The notes: generated by a model from the letters alone, not told the origin. Positions 16,030 through 25,280 are shown, numbered from the stretch's first letter. The stretch: 47,205 nucleotides of DNA from Fredinandcohnia quinoae (GCF_022427965.1 NZ_JAKTTI010000035.1:1-47205); one strand, 5' to 3'. Made by a program: numbers and translations.

Positions 16030-16269
16030 ATGTCAATACATTCGAATAAAGATTACAAGTCATTCTTCTGGAAAAGGTTCTTCATTTTGTTTATTCCCAT
16101 TTTTATAATTGGTATTATTTCCGAGCCAAATATAACTCAAAATCCTTTTAAATCCCTCGAAGATTATGGAGAGTTTGTTTTCTTTTTGCTGTATTACACT
16201 CTTGTTCTATCTGGAATGGTTGCCTTCATACTATCAATCACTTGGAGATTAAAACTATCAAATAAATAA
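16030..16269 (+). CDS. Small two-TM membrane protein
   Basis: 79 residues from the ATG at 16030, preceded by GGGGGG about 7 nt upstream; a TTG at 16000 would start before that ribosome site. TM1 at about 17-33 (FILFIPIFIIGIIS) and TM2 at about 48-70. The C-terminus is basic. No family recognised; no close partner gene. Confidence 0.6.
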   Translation: MSIHSNKDYKSFFWKRFFILFIPIFIIGIISEPNITQNPFKSLEDYGEFVFFLLYYTLVLSGMVAFILSITWRLKLSNK

Positions 16270-16373
16270 ACCTGGCTTGAATTTTTACTGAGTCCTTTTT
16301 TACGTACTTCTTCGTATTTGAAACGCTGAAATAAGGATTTGTTCTACTCGTAGGTTTCCCATATATAACATTC

Positions 16374-16645
16374 CAACGAAAGCGAAAGTAAGATAAGCGG
16401 AAATTTTTCCGTTAACTGCTGAATGAAGTTCGTTTCGGGGTAAATAAGGGAAGGTTTTCCGCTTATATGATGCAAATCCCCTAATTTTCGTGTTTATCGA
16501 GTCAATAGGCGGAAATTCTTCTGCTATTTTATCTATTTTTTATGTTATTTACTAATTAGCGGAGTTTTTTTCCGCTATTTATCTAATCGGGAGCTTAATT
16601 TGATTTCCACCATCTATCTGATTGAGAACCCTTAATTTGATTCCT
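16374..16645 (+). repeat. Dispersed hairpin element, copy D
   Basis: It starts at AGCGAAAGTAAGATAAGCGG and has the same four hairpin positions as copy C, including the weakened third hairpin (AATAGGCGGAAAT against TTCTGCTATT). One full 35-bp unit and a degenerate second follow to about 16645. No coding remnant is attached. Copies C and D are closest to each other. Confidence 0.9.
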
Positions 16646-16690
16646 CTTTTTATAAGCACCTAGGAACTAAAATATTCACACACAAAATGG

Positions 16691-16696
16691 TATAAT
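16691..16696 (+). promoter_or_regulatory. Extended -10 box of the tetR-like gene
   Basis: TGGTATAAT gives an extended -10 (TGnTATAAT) 37 bp before the TetR start, which has AAAGGAG upstream. Confidence 0.55.
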
Positions 16697-16733
16697 AACG
16701 ACGTACTATCAAAATAAAAGGAGATACTTTCCT

Positions 16734-17333
16734 ATGGCCCCTTTAAATGAAGATCAATTAAAAGATATACGTGATGAACGTAAGAAACAAATTATGATTG
16801 CTGCTCTAAAGGTATTTGCTGAAAATGGTGTTAAGTTAACAAAGATAGGTATGATTGCAAAGGAAGCTGGTGTTTCACACGGCTTAGTTTACCATTATTT
16901 TAGTTCGAAAGAAGAAGTATTGTTTGAAAGTTTAGAATGGGGAATGGAAGTAGCCGATACGAAAAAAAAGTTGGATGAGTTGGGTAAAACCATACTGTCC
17001 CCACTTGATAAGTTAAAATCCTTTGTAACGTTTGGATTAAAGGAAGGTAACAGCGATATTTTTAGAATCATTCAGCATTTAGGAAAATCGGACAAATTGC
17101 CCGAACACATTCAAGATCTGGTATTAAATAGTGGGGAAATATATATTGAGTCATTATTACCTTGGATTATAGAGGGTCAAAAAAATGGTGAAATTATCCA
17201 AGGTGATTCGCGAGAAATTTTAGAGATTTTTCTAAATGTTATCTCCGGCATTATGGCAGATGATCTCATTTTTTGGAATCATAATATCGATCGAAAAGTT
17301 GATATACTATTAAGAATGCTATCCACTCGTTAA
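16734..17333 (+). CDS. TetR family regulator of the adjacent ABC exporter
   Basis: 199 residues. N-terminal helix-turn-helix at about 15-60 (MIAALKVFAENGVKLTKIG, GVSHGLVYHYFSSKEEVLFE), then a variable all-helical ligand domain. It lies upstream of a DrrAB-type ABC exporter in the same direction, with GACTGAATG operator motifs in the gap, so it most likely represses that exporter until an inducer binds. Confidence 0.92.
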   Translation: MAPLNEDQLKDIRDERKKQIMIAALKVFAENGVKLTKIGMIAKEAGVSHGLVYHYFSSKEEVLFESLEWGMEVADTKKKLDELGKTILSPLDKLKSFVTFGLKEGNSDIFRIIQHLGKSDKLPEHIQDLVLNSGEIYIESLLPWIIEGQKNGEIIQGDSREILEIFLNVISGIMADDLIFWNHNIDRKVDILLRMLSTR

Positions 17334-17348
17334 TCGCTACTTTTTTTA

Positions 17349-17377
17349 TTGACACTTCAATTGGATTATCATATTAT
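17349..17377 (+). promoter_or_regulatory. SigA promoter of the ABC exporter
   Basis: TTGACA at 17349-17354 and TATTAT at 17372-17377 with a 17-bp spacer. Predicted start at about 17384, inside the first GACTGAATG motif. Confidence 0.8.
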
Positions 17378-17380
17378 GAT

Positions 17381-17450
17381 ATTGACTGAATGAATCAACC
17401 AAAAACATTCAGTCATTTTTCTACCTTTGTTTTGACTGAATGAATCAATC
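17381..17450. promoter_or_regulatory. TetR operator array
   Basis: TTGACTGAATGAATCAA occurs at 17382-17398 and again at 17432-17448. An inverted CATTCAGTC at 17406-17414 pairs with GACTGAATG at 17384-17392. The array runs from the predicted transcription start to about 25 bp before the ATPase gene, the expected place for repression by the preceding TetR protein. Confidence 0.75.
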
Positions 17451-17474
17451 ATAAAACACAAGGAGTGAGATACG

Positions 17475-18419
17475 ATGAATGACTCGATTATTTCTGTTAA
17501 AGATTTGAAAAAGTCTTATGGAAGCCAGAAAGTTTTAGATGGTATTAATTTTGAAGTAGAGCGCGGACAAATATTTGCACTATTAGGTGAAAATGGCGCA
17601 GGTAAAACAACGACTATTCGCATATTATCCACGTTGATTCGACCAGATGAAGGAATTGCTATGATCGACGGTCTAGACACATACCGTGAAGCTAACTCGG
17701 TGAAAAAACGTATTAGTTTAACGGGACAATACGCGACTGTAGATGAGTTATTAACAGGAGAAGAAAATCTACAGATGATGGGACGTCTCAATCACCTTAA
17801 CCGAAGTACTGTCAAAAAGCGTACAGCTACTTTACTAAAACAATTTGATTTGTTAGAGGCTGCTAAAAAACAAGCAAAATCTTATTCTGGTGGAATGCGC
17901 CGGAGATTAGATATCGCACTGAGTTTACTTGCAAATCCAAAGGTCATCTTTTTAGATGAGCCTACTACAGGTTTAGATCCAAGAAGTCGATTGAATATGT
18001 GGATATTGATTAAAGAGCTTGCTAGTAACGGTATAACGATTTTTTTAACAACCCAATATTTAGAAGAAGCTGACCAGCTCGCAGATAAAATTGCCCTTAT
18101 TCACAATGGGAAAATTGTTGTAGAAGGTACTGCCGAAGAGCTAAAAAGGATGATAGGCGAAGAAAAGCTAGTCCTACAGTTCCAGTCAGAAGCCAACCTT
18201 ATTAAAGCACATAACTTACTTGATGGGCAGACGGATCATGAAAGCAAATGCCTGATCCTTACAGTAAAGGACACTACTGAAGACTTGCGAAATACGTTAA
18301 ATACATTACATGAACAAGATATGATGCCAATAGATATCTATTTCCGTAAACCGACTCTGGAAGATGTTTTTATGGAGATTACTAGTCATAAACCGGAAGG
18401 AGAAGTTAAATATGGATGA
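17475..18419 (+). CDS. ABC exporter ATP-binding protein (DrrA-type)
   Basis: 314 residues. Walker A GENGAGKTT at 38-46, Q-loop near 85 (TGQYATVDELLTG), signature SYSGGMRRR at 137-144, Walker B KVIFLDEPTTGLDP at 156-169, H-loop region TTQYLEEADQLAD. The C-terminal extension (about 230-314, RKPTLEDVFMEIT) is typical of daunorubicin-resistance DrrA proteins. It overlaps the permease gene by 8 nt. The likely role is drug or peptide export. Confidence 0.94.
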   Translation: MNDSIISVKDLKKSYGSQKVLDGINFEVERGQIFALLGENGAGKTTTIRILSTLIRPDEGIAMIDGLDTYREANSVKKRISLTGQYATVDELLTGEENLQMMGRLNHLNRSTVKKRTATLLKQFDLLEAAKKQAKSYSGGMRRRLDIALSLLANPKVIFLDEPTTGLDPRSRLNMWILIKELASNGITIFLTTQYLEEADQLADKIALIHNGKIVVEGTAEELKRMIGEEKLVLQFQSEANLIKAHNLLDGQTDHESKCLILTVKDTTEDLRNTLNTLHEQDMMPIDIYFRKPTLEDVFMEITSHKPEGEVKYG

Positions 18420-19179
18420 GATAAAATGGGTTATAAAAGATGGATGGACCATGTCACGACGTAGTTTTAAACACATTTTAAGAAATCCTGACGTTTTATT
18501 TCTAAGTATTGGTTTACCTGTAGTGCTTATGCTAATGTTTGTTTTTGTATTTGGTGGTGCTATAAATACTGGCACAGACTATATAAACTATGTTGTTCCA
18601 GGCGTTATCATAACCTGTGTAGGGTATGCTAGTTCCATGACAGCTGGAAGCGTCGCTCAAGATATAGTTGGCGGTTTATTTGAACGCTTTCGAAGTATGC
18701 CAATCAGACCCTCTTCTTTACTAGTTGGTCATGTTATCGGTAGCTTTGTTCGAAATGCAATTGGTGCAATCATTGTCTTTGTTGTTGCATTACTAATTGG
18801 TTTCAGGCCTAATGCAGAATTTTGGGATTGGTTCGGTGTTGTGGGCTACCTTAGTTTATTTTTATTTGCCATTAGTTGGGTAGCTGTTGTTTTGGGATTA
18901 ATTGCAAAAAGCGTGGAAGCAGCGAGTGCATTTACCTTTTTCATCATATTTTTACCCTATATAAGCAGTGCCTTTGTTCCTACTGAGACAATGCCGAAAT
19001 GGCTACACCCTTTTGCTGAACATCAACCATTGACACCTCTTATTGAAACATTACGCGGATTTTTAACAGGAACTCCAATCGGTAATAGCGCTTATCTAAC
19101 GCTTTTATGGTTTGGTTCTTTGATGATTCTCTCTATCATAATTGCCACTATTGTTTTTAAGAGAAAGAAAGCGGAATAA
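18412..19179 (+). CDS. ABC-2 type exporter permease (DrrB-type)
   Basis: 255 residues starting at the ATG at 18412, which overlaps the ATPase stop and has AAGGAGAAG upstream; a longer frame from 18364 lies inside the ATPase gene. Six TM helices of the ABC-2 type, with the conserved FERFRSMPIRPSSLLVGH loop and the final ALLWFG-like TM. With the ATPase it forms an exporter. It is convergent with the thiazole-peptide cluster; a role in exporting or resisting that product is plausible but unproven. Confidence 0.92.
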   Translation: MDEIKWVIKDGWTMSRRSFKHILRNPDVLFLSIGLPVVLMLMFVFVFGGAINTGTDYINYVVPGVIITCVGYASSMTAGSVAQDIVGGLFERFRSMPIRPSSLLVGHVIGSFVRNAIGAIIVFVVALLIGFRPNAEFWDWFGVVGYLSLFLFAISWVAVVLGLIAKSVEAASAFTFFIIFLPYISSAFVPTETMPKWLHPFAEHQPLTPLIETLRGFLTGTPIGNSAYLTLLWFGSLMILSIIIATIVFKRKKAE

Positions 19180-19317
19180 GGTAGTAAAGCAACCTCTATA
19201 AAGTGAGAAATGCGCAAAAAATATGTAATTGTGAAAATCACTGATAATAACCCAGCAATAATAAATCCAATACCATCTACTTATAATACAGTCCACTGCA
19301 GTTATTTAAAAGGCCAA

Positions 19318-19355
19318 AAACAAGGAATTGGTATACATTATCCAATTCCTTTTTA
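19318..19355. terminator. Bidirectional terminator between exporter and TOMM cluster
   Basis: AAGGAATTGG and CCAATTCCTT form a 10-bp stem with an A tract on one side and TTTTTA on the other. It can end both the exporter operon (plus) and the TOMM operon (minus). Confidence 0.85.
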
Positions 19356-19456
19356 GGTGCATATTCCTATTTTGAATGCTCATGTTCAGTACCTATGAAA
19401 TCCTATGCTGAAAAATCCATTCTTGCATAAAAAACAGTACGTTCCTTTTGCCCTTC

Positions 19457-21037
19457 CTACGTATGCAAGCTCCCTTTTAACCAGGCGCGTGGGCGGTATG
19501 ACCCGATGGGAATTTGAATCAGACTTGTTTTTCCTTTCAATTTGATTCTATAAAGTTCATCACATTGGCTTGCATCATATCCTAACAATGGATGCCCGCC
19601 CATTCCTAAAGCACCCGACACTAAGAGCATCCGTTGCACGAGAATGCCCGCTTCCATCTGTTGAATACGGTATCCTCGATACCCAAATATCTCTTTGAGA
19701 TGACCTTTGTCTCCAACTACATGCAGACAGATTGGAACATGAAACAAATTTATATTTGGCATTGTTAATCCTGACTGTAAAAGCTCCCGGTAATCCCCCT
19801 TGGATATTCTCCGTAGTGCATGAGTGCCTTTGTCATAAGAATAGGCACCGTTAGGAATTCCCTCTACATTATAAAAACTGCCATATAGAGAAACACGACT
19901 CTCAATATGTCCCTTTGTATTATCAAGATCATTTTGATACAAGAAGGAAAATGTCTCTTTTAATAAAGTAGATAATTCTGTAAGACTCACTTTTCCTAAC
20001 GTAAAATCGCTATCTGGAGAATACCGCTTTCTGCAAACAGCTGCGATATCGTACGAAAAACTCTCTGAAAATGGCAACAATGTTAACTCCGTACCTAAGG
20101 AAGGCTCGGCATCATTTTCTTTTAATTTTACAAACGACTTTGTTGTTTCAAACATCGATTCTTCATTCAGTTTTCTCAGTAGTGGGTAATCAAAAACCTT
20201 CTTTGAACGATTATAGGAAGTATGATTCAACATTGGAACTTCCCGGCACAGTTCAGATGCATTCACAGTTTCTTCTCTCGTTTGATCGTTGTCAAAACAT
20301 GGTATTGACGATTTTATACTTAATGGGATCACTGCATATACACTTTCCTCCTGCTCGGACAATCCAAGTAAATGATTAATAGACCGATCAAGAAATTGAT
20401 AACATACCCGTGTTGAGAACCCCATCACATGACCCACTTCTAAGGATTGCCCAATTACCACTCCTGCATCTAACCCTTGAAGCCTGTAGGAGAAATTATT
20501 GTATTTATAAAAGTTTTTCCAAAAAACAGTTGAGACAAAAACAGTGCAAAAACAGTCAGAAATAGGAACGTTTTCTCCAAGACTTCTAGATAAGTAGTAA
20601 TCGTAATTTCCTTCCCTTAACAAAATAAGACGGTGATGCGCCACATCGTAATGGTATATTCCTTTTGGGGCGTCATCCAGCTTTAAATACACATATAATT
20701 CATTCGGATACAATGCCCCTCCTGAGGGAACAAATCTTCGTAACGATTGTGTAAAGCTCACATTTTTTCCGTTGGTTTCATCAAATAAAGGCGACTGAGA
20801 GTATTGAGTTAGACCGTATACATACCATAAGAAATGGCCAAGCACTTCTAGACTAGGATTTAGACCAGTTTCGATCTTCGTGAGAGTTAAGGGCACTTCT
20901 GCGGTCAGAGGAGTTTCTGGCAAGCCACGGTACAATTTATATGGAAGTGGCGCGTCTTCCCAATCAACCTTCCAATCTGGGGGAAAGCTTTTATCCGTGT
21001 CAAAATGCAGTTGATGTAGGAATGTTTTTAGCTCCAA
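19457..21037 (-). CDS. SagB-family azoline dehydrogenase (TOMM)
   Basis: 526 residues, two nitroreductase-like halves. The first (about 1-260) contains RRFVPSGGALYPNELYVYL and GIYHYDVAHHRL. The second (about 290-520) contains RVSLYGSFYNVEGIPNGAYSYD, LVSGALGMGGHPLLGYD and a final LIQIPIGSYRPRAW. This is the layout of SagB-type FMN enzymes that oxidise thiazoline/oxazoline rings to thiazoles/oxazoles. It is the last gene of the cluster, 24 bp after the YcaO gene. Duplication of the nitroreductase fold is known for the longer Bacillus SagB proteins; I cannot tell which half is catalytic. Confidence 0.88.
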   Translation of the reverse strand: MELKTFLHQLHFDTDKSFPPDWKVDWEDAPLPYKLYRGLPETPLTAEVPLTLTKIETGLNPSLEVLGHFLWYVYGLTQYSQSPLFDETNGKNVSFTQSLRRFVPSGGALYPNELYVYLKLDDAPKGIYHYDVAHHRLILLREGNYDYYLSRSLGENVPISDCFCTVFVSTVFWKNFYKYNNFSYRLQGLDAGVVIGQSLEVGHVMGFSTRVCYQFLDRSINHLLGLSEQEESVYAVIPLSIKSSIPCFDNDQTREETVNASELCREVPMLNHTSYNRSKKVFDYPLLRKLNEESMFETTKSFVKLKENDAEPSLGTELTLLPFSESFSYDIAAVCRKRYSPDSDFTLGKVSLTELSTLLKETFSFLYQNDLDNTKGHIESRVSLYGSFYNVEGIPNGAYSYDKGTHALRRISKGDYRELLQSGLTMPNINLFHVPICLHVVGDKGHLKEIFGYRGYRIQQMEAGILVQRMLLVSGALGMGGHPLLGYDASQCDELYRIKLKGKTSLIQIPIGSYRPRAWLKGSLHT

Positions 21038-21061
21038 ATCATTTGTCCTCCTACTCTTCCA

Positions 21062-23002
21062 TTATGGGAATGGATGGGGAAATGGATTTAGCTGTTCATA
21101 CGTTAATGGTTTCGTCTCGAATCCTAGTTGTACAGGTACCTTGAGCACTCTTTCCAGGCCCTTCACCCGAGTGAGATGATGCCCAAATGTCATTGGTAAC
21201 ATACCAGGAATGATTACCTTCACACAAAATAATCCATTCCGTTTGGTGATCGGCGTGGTTTGGTCAACCACAATAACCTCAAGGTTCAAACGGCGAAACT
21301 TCAGAAGAATATCCTGAAGATCATCTTTTAAATCAGTATTGGCTGGTGGCTCCTTAAATTCCTCAGCAAATGTACGTAAAGGACGATCATCATCCAATAA
21401 AAAATTCAGTCGTTCCTCTGCCTCTCGCAGACCGTATAGCATCCCATGGTCCTCCATAGTCCGTACTGCGAACGGGTCTAGGAGCATCCTTTCATATTCC
21501 TGTCTATTTGTCTCCAATTTTTCGTCATCCCTAAACATCATTCCTGCAAGCTCGTAAATTGTGCTTTTTACAGCCCTTACAGGATCCAGATTCGCACCCG
21601 CTGCACAAATAATGTTTACACCCTTGGATCTTCTGTTTTTTGCCACTGCCCAAACGCTTGGAATTCCATGTTCCATCGTCGAATTGTAAAAATAAAGGTC
21701 ATACCCGGCTACATCATGAATACGGTCCACCATCAGCTGTAATTCTGGATCATTTGCAGTACGAAGATCAAGTCGTGGGAGAGGAAGCCTCGCATACCAG
21801 GTTAACAAAAATGAATCCCTCTCGACGACCTCCATGATGGCATGCAAAATGGCTTCCTCTAAACTCCCCCCTAATGCACATCCATTTGACGTTTCGTACA
21901 CAAAGCCATCTCCACAGCTTAGACTATAATAGGCAAGTAACTTTGGAATCAAAATTGGTCTTTCTTGTAAAAATGAATAACCCCAGACCCAATCCATTGG
22001 GGCATCAGGATTAAACTTTTTAAAAGGAAAATGGGGCATTTCATATTGTTCAGATTCATGAACACCTACACTCGTTGGATTCAATGCATTATTTTCTAAA
22101 TGATGATAACTATCACGAACGATTGTCCTTTTTCCTCGAGGCTCAATCCCGCAATATCGCTCCAAGCCTTCCAAAATGGCAGTCAGTTCACTCATTTCAT
22201 AAGAATTCGTCCTTCCTGCCACTCCCTCATCTCCTCCAAACAGTGGCATGTTCACTAAAACATCTGCAAACGGCAGTCTAAAATCTTGTATTTTCCCATT
22301 CATAAGCCCGGTACGAGAATCGAGATAATCCTTAACTAGGAAAGCTTTTAATTCATTCATTGAACGACTTCGATAACCACCCGCATTGGTTTTAGGGATA
22401 GATTCTAACCGAATTTGAGCTAATTCTGATGTATCATTGGGTAATGTACTGCACATCGGGCACATTGGGTCAGGTAAGAAAAAGTGAAGAGAGACCGATA
22501 ATGTTTTCAGATTTGTAATGAACACTTTTTCATTTAAATTGCTGGATTCTCCTTGAAGAATCCTCTTAACTTCATTACTTATCAAATCTGCCATGTGAGA
22601 TAATCCCGTTCGTGATACCCAAGCATCCCGCTGTAAACCCTCTCCTGCAGCCATTTTTCCTTGAATCTCCCACATTTCTTGACGATCAGCCCCCGCTATA
22701 ATCCGCCGGATATCAGCACAGTAAGAACATCCAGGTGTTTCTGGGCGTACGAACGGACCGATGATCCCTTCCCCAAACGAGACAAAACCCCGAAGCCATG
22801 GGATACCCGCATCTCTAAATCTACTTTCCGCTTTTTGATGTGCCGACGGATGCCAGGAATCGTGAAGCACCAGAGCTAATTCTGTGCCAACCGGGACGTC
22901 TTCCACTATACTTTGACGCTTTATCGGATAGCTTCCGGATAATTGATGATAGACAATATCCGCTAATAGACCCTTTCCTTCCATTAAAATGAAGGCTGCC
23001 AT
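21062..23002 (-). CDS. YcaO-type TOMM cyclodehydratase (fused)
   Basis: 646 residues. The N-terminal part (about 1-215) carries two CxxC pairs, C92/C95 (GCSYC) and C181/C184 (CPMC), forming a zinc site as in the C-component of TOMM cyclodehydratases. The YcaO domain (about 225-640) has GLERYCGIEPRG, then the ATP/Mg region SNGCALGGSLEEAIL followed by HAIMEVVERDSF. The very C-terminus reads NPFPHPFP, the PxPxP motif needed by azoline-forming YcaO enzymes. It should use ATP to cyclise Cys/Ser/Thr of the precursor. Start ATG overlaps the stop of the previous gene by 1 nt (TAATG). Confidence 0.92.
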   Translation of the reverse strand: MAAFILMEGKGLLADIVYHQLSGSYPIKRQSIVEDVPVGTELALVLHDSWHPSAHQKAESRFRDAGIPWLRGFVSFGEGIIGPFVRPETPGCSYCADIRRIIAGADRQEMWEIQGKMAAGEGLQRDAWVSRTGLSHMADLISNEVKRILQGESSNLNEKVFITNLKTLSVSLHFFLPDPMCPMCSTLPNDTSELAQIRLESIPKTNAGGYRSRSMNELKAFLVKDYLDSRTGLMNGKIQDFRLPFADVLVNMPLFGGDEGVAGRTNSYEMSELTAILEGLERYCGIEPRGKRTIVRDSYHHLENNALNPTSVGVHESEQYEMPHFPFKKFNPDAPMDWVWGYSFLQERPILIPKLLAYYSLSCGDGFVYETSNGCALGGSLEEAILHAIMEVVERDSFLLTWYARLPLPRLDLRTANDPELQLMVDRIHDVAGYDLYFYNSTMEHGIPSVWAVAKNRRSKGVNIICAAGANLDPVRAVKSTIYELAGMMFRDDEKLETNRQEYERMLLDPFAVRTMEDHGMLYGLREAEERLNFLLDDDRPLRTFAEEFKEPPANTDLKDDLQDILLKFRRLNLEVIVVDQTTPITKRNGLFCVKVIIPGMLPMTFGHHLTRVKGLERVLKVPVQLGFETKPLTYEQLNPFPHPFP

Positions 23003-24957
23003 TAGGATCCCCCCTCTCGAACCTGTACACCATACACCCCCGCTAGTTCTCCTTGTAAAAATGGCTCAAACGAAAGATCATAAACAAATAAGTGCTTCCG
23101 GTTCTCTCGTAAGACCTGGACGGAAGATTGTAATAGCTCTAATTGAGTCATTCCATCACAAGAAGGAATGTTGAGTTTAGATTCCTCCTTTTCCAGGAAT
23201 TCGGCTGGATCCATTTGATGTCTTACCTGTACCTCGTTTTGAGTGTTTAAAAGCGCAAGTTGTAATGCATTGCGTAATGCGAGCGTTATATTTAAACCTG
23301 CCTTAGTGTACCATTGGCCATTCGACCTTACCCGTATGATAGGGAAGCCCAGAATACCCTCTCTTAAATGGATAATTGTTGGTCCATTCAAGGTAGTTAG
23401 TGCATTAAAATAATATTTGCAATGCGGATCTTCTATTGATCCTAGCTGCAAGTCTAAAATCGCGCCCTGTTGATCTCCCTCTCTTTCTTTTATTTCTTCA
23501 TCTAAATATCTTTGGATCCCTCTACAAATAGCCTCTTCAATTGTTTCTCCAGCACCAATACCCATAAACCCCTCTGGAAAACTCGAGTCAACATGATCAT
23601 TCTGATTTTTAAATCCCTTAATAGGTGAATCAATCAATGTTGAAACATACATTTCAATGCCAGTCAGCCCGGCATGTCTTTTAGCTTCCTCATGTGTTAA
23701 ACCAGCACAAACAACTTCTGAAAGAAGTGCTGCTGGTCCCTCGGAAACTGGATTAACTGCTTGAACAAAGCACTGTGCAAGAGGAAGCTGTGGCAAATTT
23801 CGCTCCTCCCACGAATGAAAAATTCCGATCTGTTCAGAAGTGAGCCGGCTAAAATACTCCAATAGTTTAGTCGGAGGAGAATTTCTATTAGATTCATGTT
23901 TAATTCTTATATCAAGGTCTTCTACCTGCCTGGGAGTTATCGTTGTAGACGAAACCAACGGGTGGGCAAGGAATGATAGCCAGTTACCTTCCAATGTTTC
24001 AAGATCAAGCAGATAAATTTGATTACTTTGGGCCGAACCCGTAATTCCTGCAGCTTTCTTGAAAAATTCAAATACAATGACATTTGCCAGAATGGATCCA
24101 GTTGTTGAAGAGAAGTTGATACGTTGCTGATCTGCTTGAACTGTAGATTGATGAAGGCGGCGCCATGCAGACTCCCAGCAGCCATCTGATTCTGGATGAA
24201 CGACTGGACCAGATAGTCCTACTTGCCCTAAACATATGGCAGGTAGAAATACCTTTCTTTCCTCCTTGCAAACAGCATGAAGATTCCTTAGTTCATTTAC
24301 ATTTCCATCCTGGGAGACATATAGAACCCAATCATATGGCTGTATAGCCTGTTTCCAAAAGCTCTTGTGTTCCCCTTTTTCAAATTGGATCTCCTTCACT
24401 TCCACCTCGGAGTCGACTTCACGGGCATTCTGCACTAGCTCATCAATCCGCGGGCGATTTGTAGGAATTGATTCTGTCACCATAACGTTTAATTTAGGAA
24501 GACCTGATTCAATTAATGAGCCCACCAATGAAACCATAATGGGACCGGCTCCGATAGCCAGAACTTTAGCCTGACGGAATTTCTGAAAGTGATACGCACC
24601 AGAATCAACAAAACTCTCGATAAATTCAATTTGCATAGAATATTTTTCAAGAACCGTACTAGTTAAATGATGCGGCCGATCTTTACTAATATCTCGTACA
24701 AAGCCATTCTGGTACAATGTTTCTCCAATCTCGTAAACTCTTTTCTTATACGGTGCCGTTAGTCCTTTTGTTAATTCTCCCAATGTTTGCTCCCCATTGA
24801 ACATCGGTATAAGTGTTTCAATCCACTGATAGATGGAACTGCCTTTCATACGGAATGAGCTTTCGTTATTTCTAAAATACACACCACCTTCTTGATCAAG
24901 CAGATAAAATGTATCTCTTTTTACCTTCAAACGCGAGGAAACGTTAAGTTTTGTCAT
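23002..24957 (-). CDS. RRE/ThiF-like thiazole bacteriocin maturation protein
   Basis: 651 residues. The first 95 residues (KVKRDTFYLLDQEGGVYFRN, GSSIYQWIETLIPMFNGEQT, YQNGFVRDI) look like a PqqD-like RiPP recognition element that binds the leader. A Rossmann segment follows at about 125-165 (AKVLAIGAGPIMVSLVGSLI), as in ThiF/E1-like proteins. The C-terminal half (about 370-640) is less conserved and contains GIGAGETIEEAICRGIQRYLD, reminiscent of a degenerate YcaO half. It corresponds to the 'thiazole-containing bacteriocin maturation protein' family. It probably presents the leader to the cyclodehydratase. GGAGGAG lies 4 nt before the ATG. Confidence 0.88.
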   Translation of the reverse strand: MTKLNVSSRLKVKRDTFYLLDQEGGVYFRNNESSFRMKGSSIYQWIETLIPMFNGEQTLGELTKGLTAPYKKRVYEIGETLYQNGFVRDISKDRPHHLTSTVLEKYSMQIEFIESFVDSGAYHFQKFRQAKVLAIGAGPIMVSLVGSLIESGLPKLNVMVTESIPTNRPRIDELVQNAREVDSEVEVKEIQFEKGEHKSFWKQAIQPYDWVLYVSQDGNVNELRNLHAVCKEERKVFLPAICLGQVGLSGPVVHPESDGCWESAWRRLHQSTVQADQQRINFSSTTGSILANVIVFEFFKKAAGITGSAQSNQIYLLDLETLEGNWLSFLAHPLVSSTTITPRQVEDLDIRIKHESNRNSPPTKLLEYFSRLTSEQIGIFHSWEERNLPQLPLAQCFVQAVNPVSEGPAALLSEVVCAGLTHEEAKRHAGLTGIEMYVSTLIDSPIKGFKNQNDHVDSSFPEGFMGIGAGETIEEAICRGIQRYLDEEIKEREGDQQGAILDLQLGSIEDPHCKYYFNALTTLNGPTIIHLREGILGFPIIRVRSNGQWYTKAGLNITLALRNALQLALLNTQNEVQVRHQMDPAEFLEKEESKLNIPSCDGMTQLELLQSSVQVLRENRKHLFVYDLSFEPFLQGELAGVYGVQVREGGS

Positions 24958-25034
24958 TCAGCTCCTCCTTATTTCTAATCGTTTCAAACTATGCACTACC
25001 ATTCTATGTAGTTTTATTTGTCCGTTATGAATAG

Positions 25035-25075
25035 CGAAAAAAGCAGTGTCCCTGCAATCATGCAAGGACACTTTT
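25035..25075 (-). terminator. Terminator/attenuator between precursor and maturation genes
   Basis: On the minus strand AGTGTCC-TTGCA pairs with TGCA-GGGACACT, followed by GCTTTTTTC. It lies between the small peptide frames and the maturation genes. Partial readthrough would give more precursor than enzyme mRNA, a usual RiPP arrangement. Confidence 0.75.
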
Positions 25076-25076
25076 A

Positions 25077-25172
25077 TTAGTGGCAGCAGAAAAGGTCAGT
25101 GGTAGGTCCGATAGACGCTCCCGCTGTGCAAGTCGTGTAAAGCGAAGCACCCTTGGAACAGGCAACGATCAT
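25077..25172 (-). CDS. Candidate 31-aa Cys/Ser/Thr-rich peptide
   Basis: A short open frame between the TOMM precursor and the terminator. The peptide begins MIVACSKGASLYTTC and ends in TTDLFCCH; 12 of 31 residues are Cys, Ser or Thr, the residues that TOMM enzymes modify. The stop codon lies 5 bp before the terminator hairpin. The ATG sits in the loop of a GGAACAGG/CCTGTTCC hairpin, and the ribosome site (AGGAAC) is poor. In frame it is open upstream to a TTG about 57 nt earlier. No leader-like sequence matching the main precursor is seen. It may be a second small product, a regulatory peptide, or chance. Confidence 0.3.
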   Translation of the reverse strand: MIVACSKGASLYTTCTAGASIGPTTDLFCCH

Positions 25173-25280
25173 CCTGTTCCTGAAATGATTATTCTTAGAA
25201 AATTTCCATTGAGGAACGGAAATCAACAGACTTTATAACAGAGCGACGTCTTTACATCACTAAATGGTTGAAATGAACCA

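Noticed and set aside
25081-25280. T-box or other riboswitch in the TOMM leader
   Set aside because: Hairpins are present, but the T-box sequence and specifier-loop layout are absent, and no known riboswitch core is visible.
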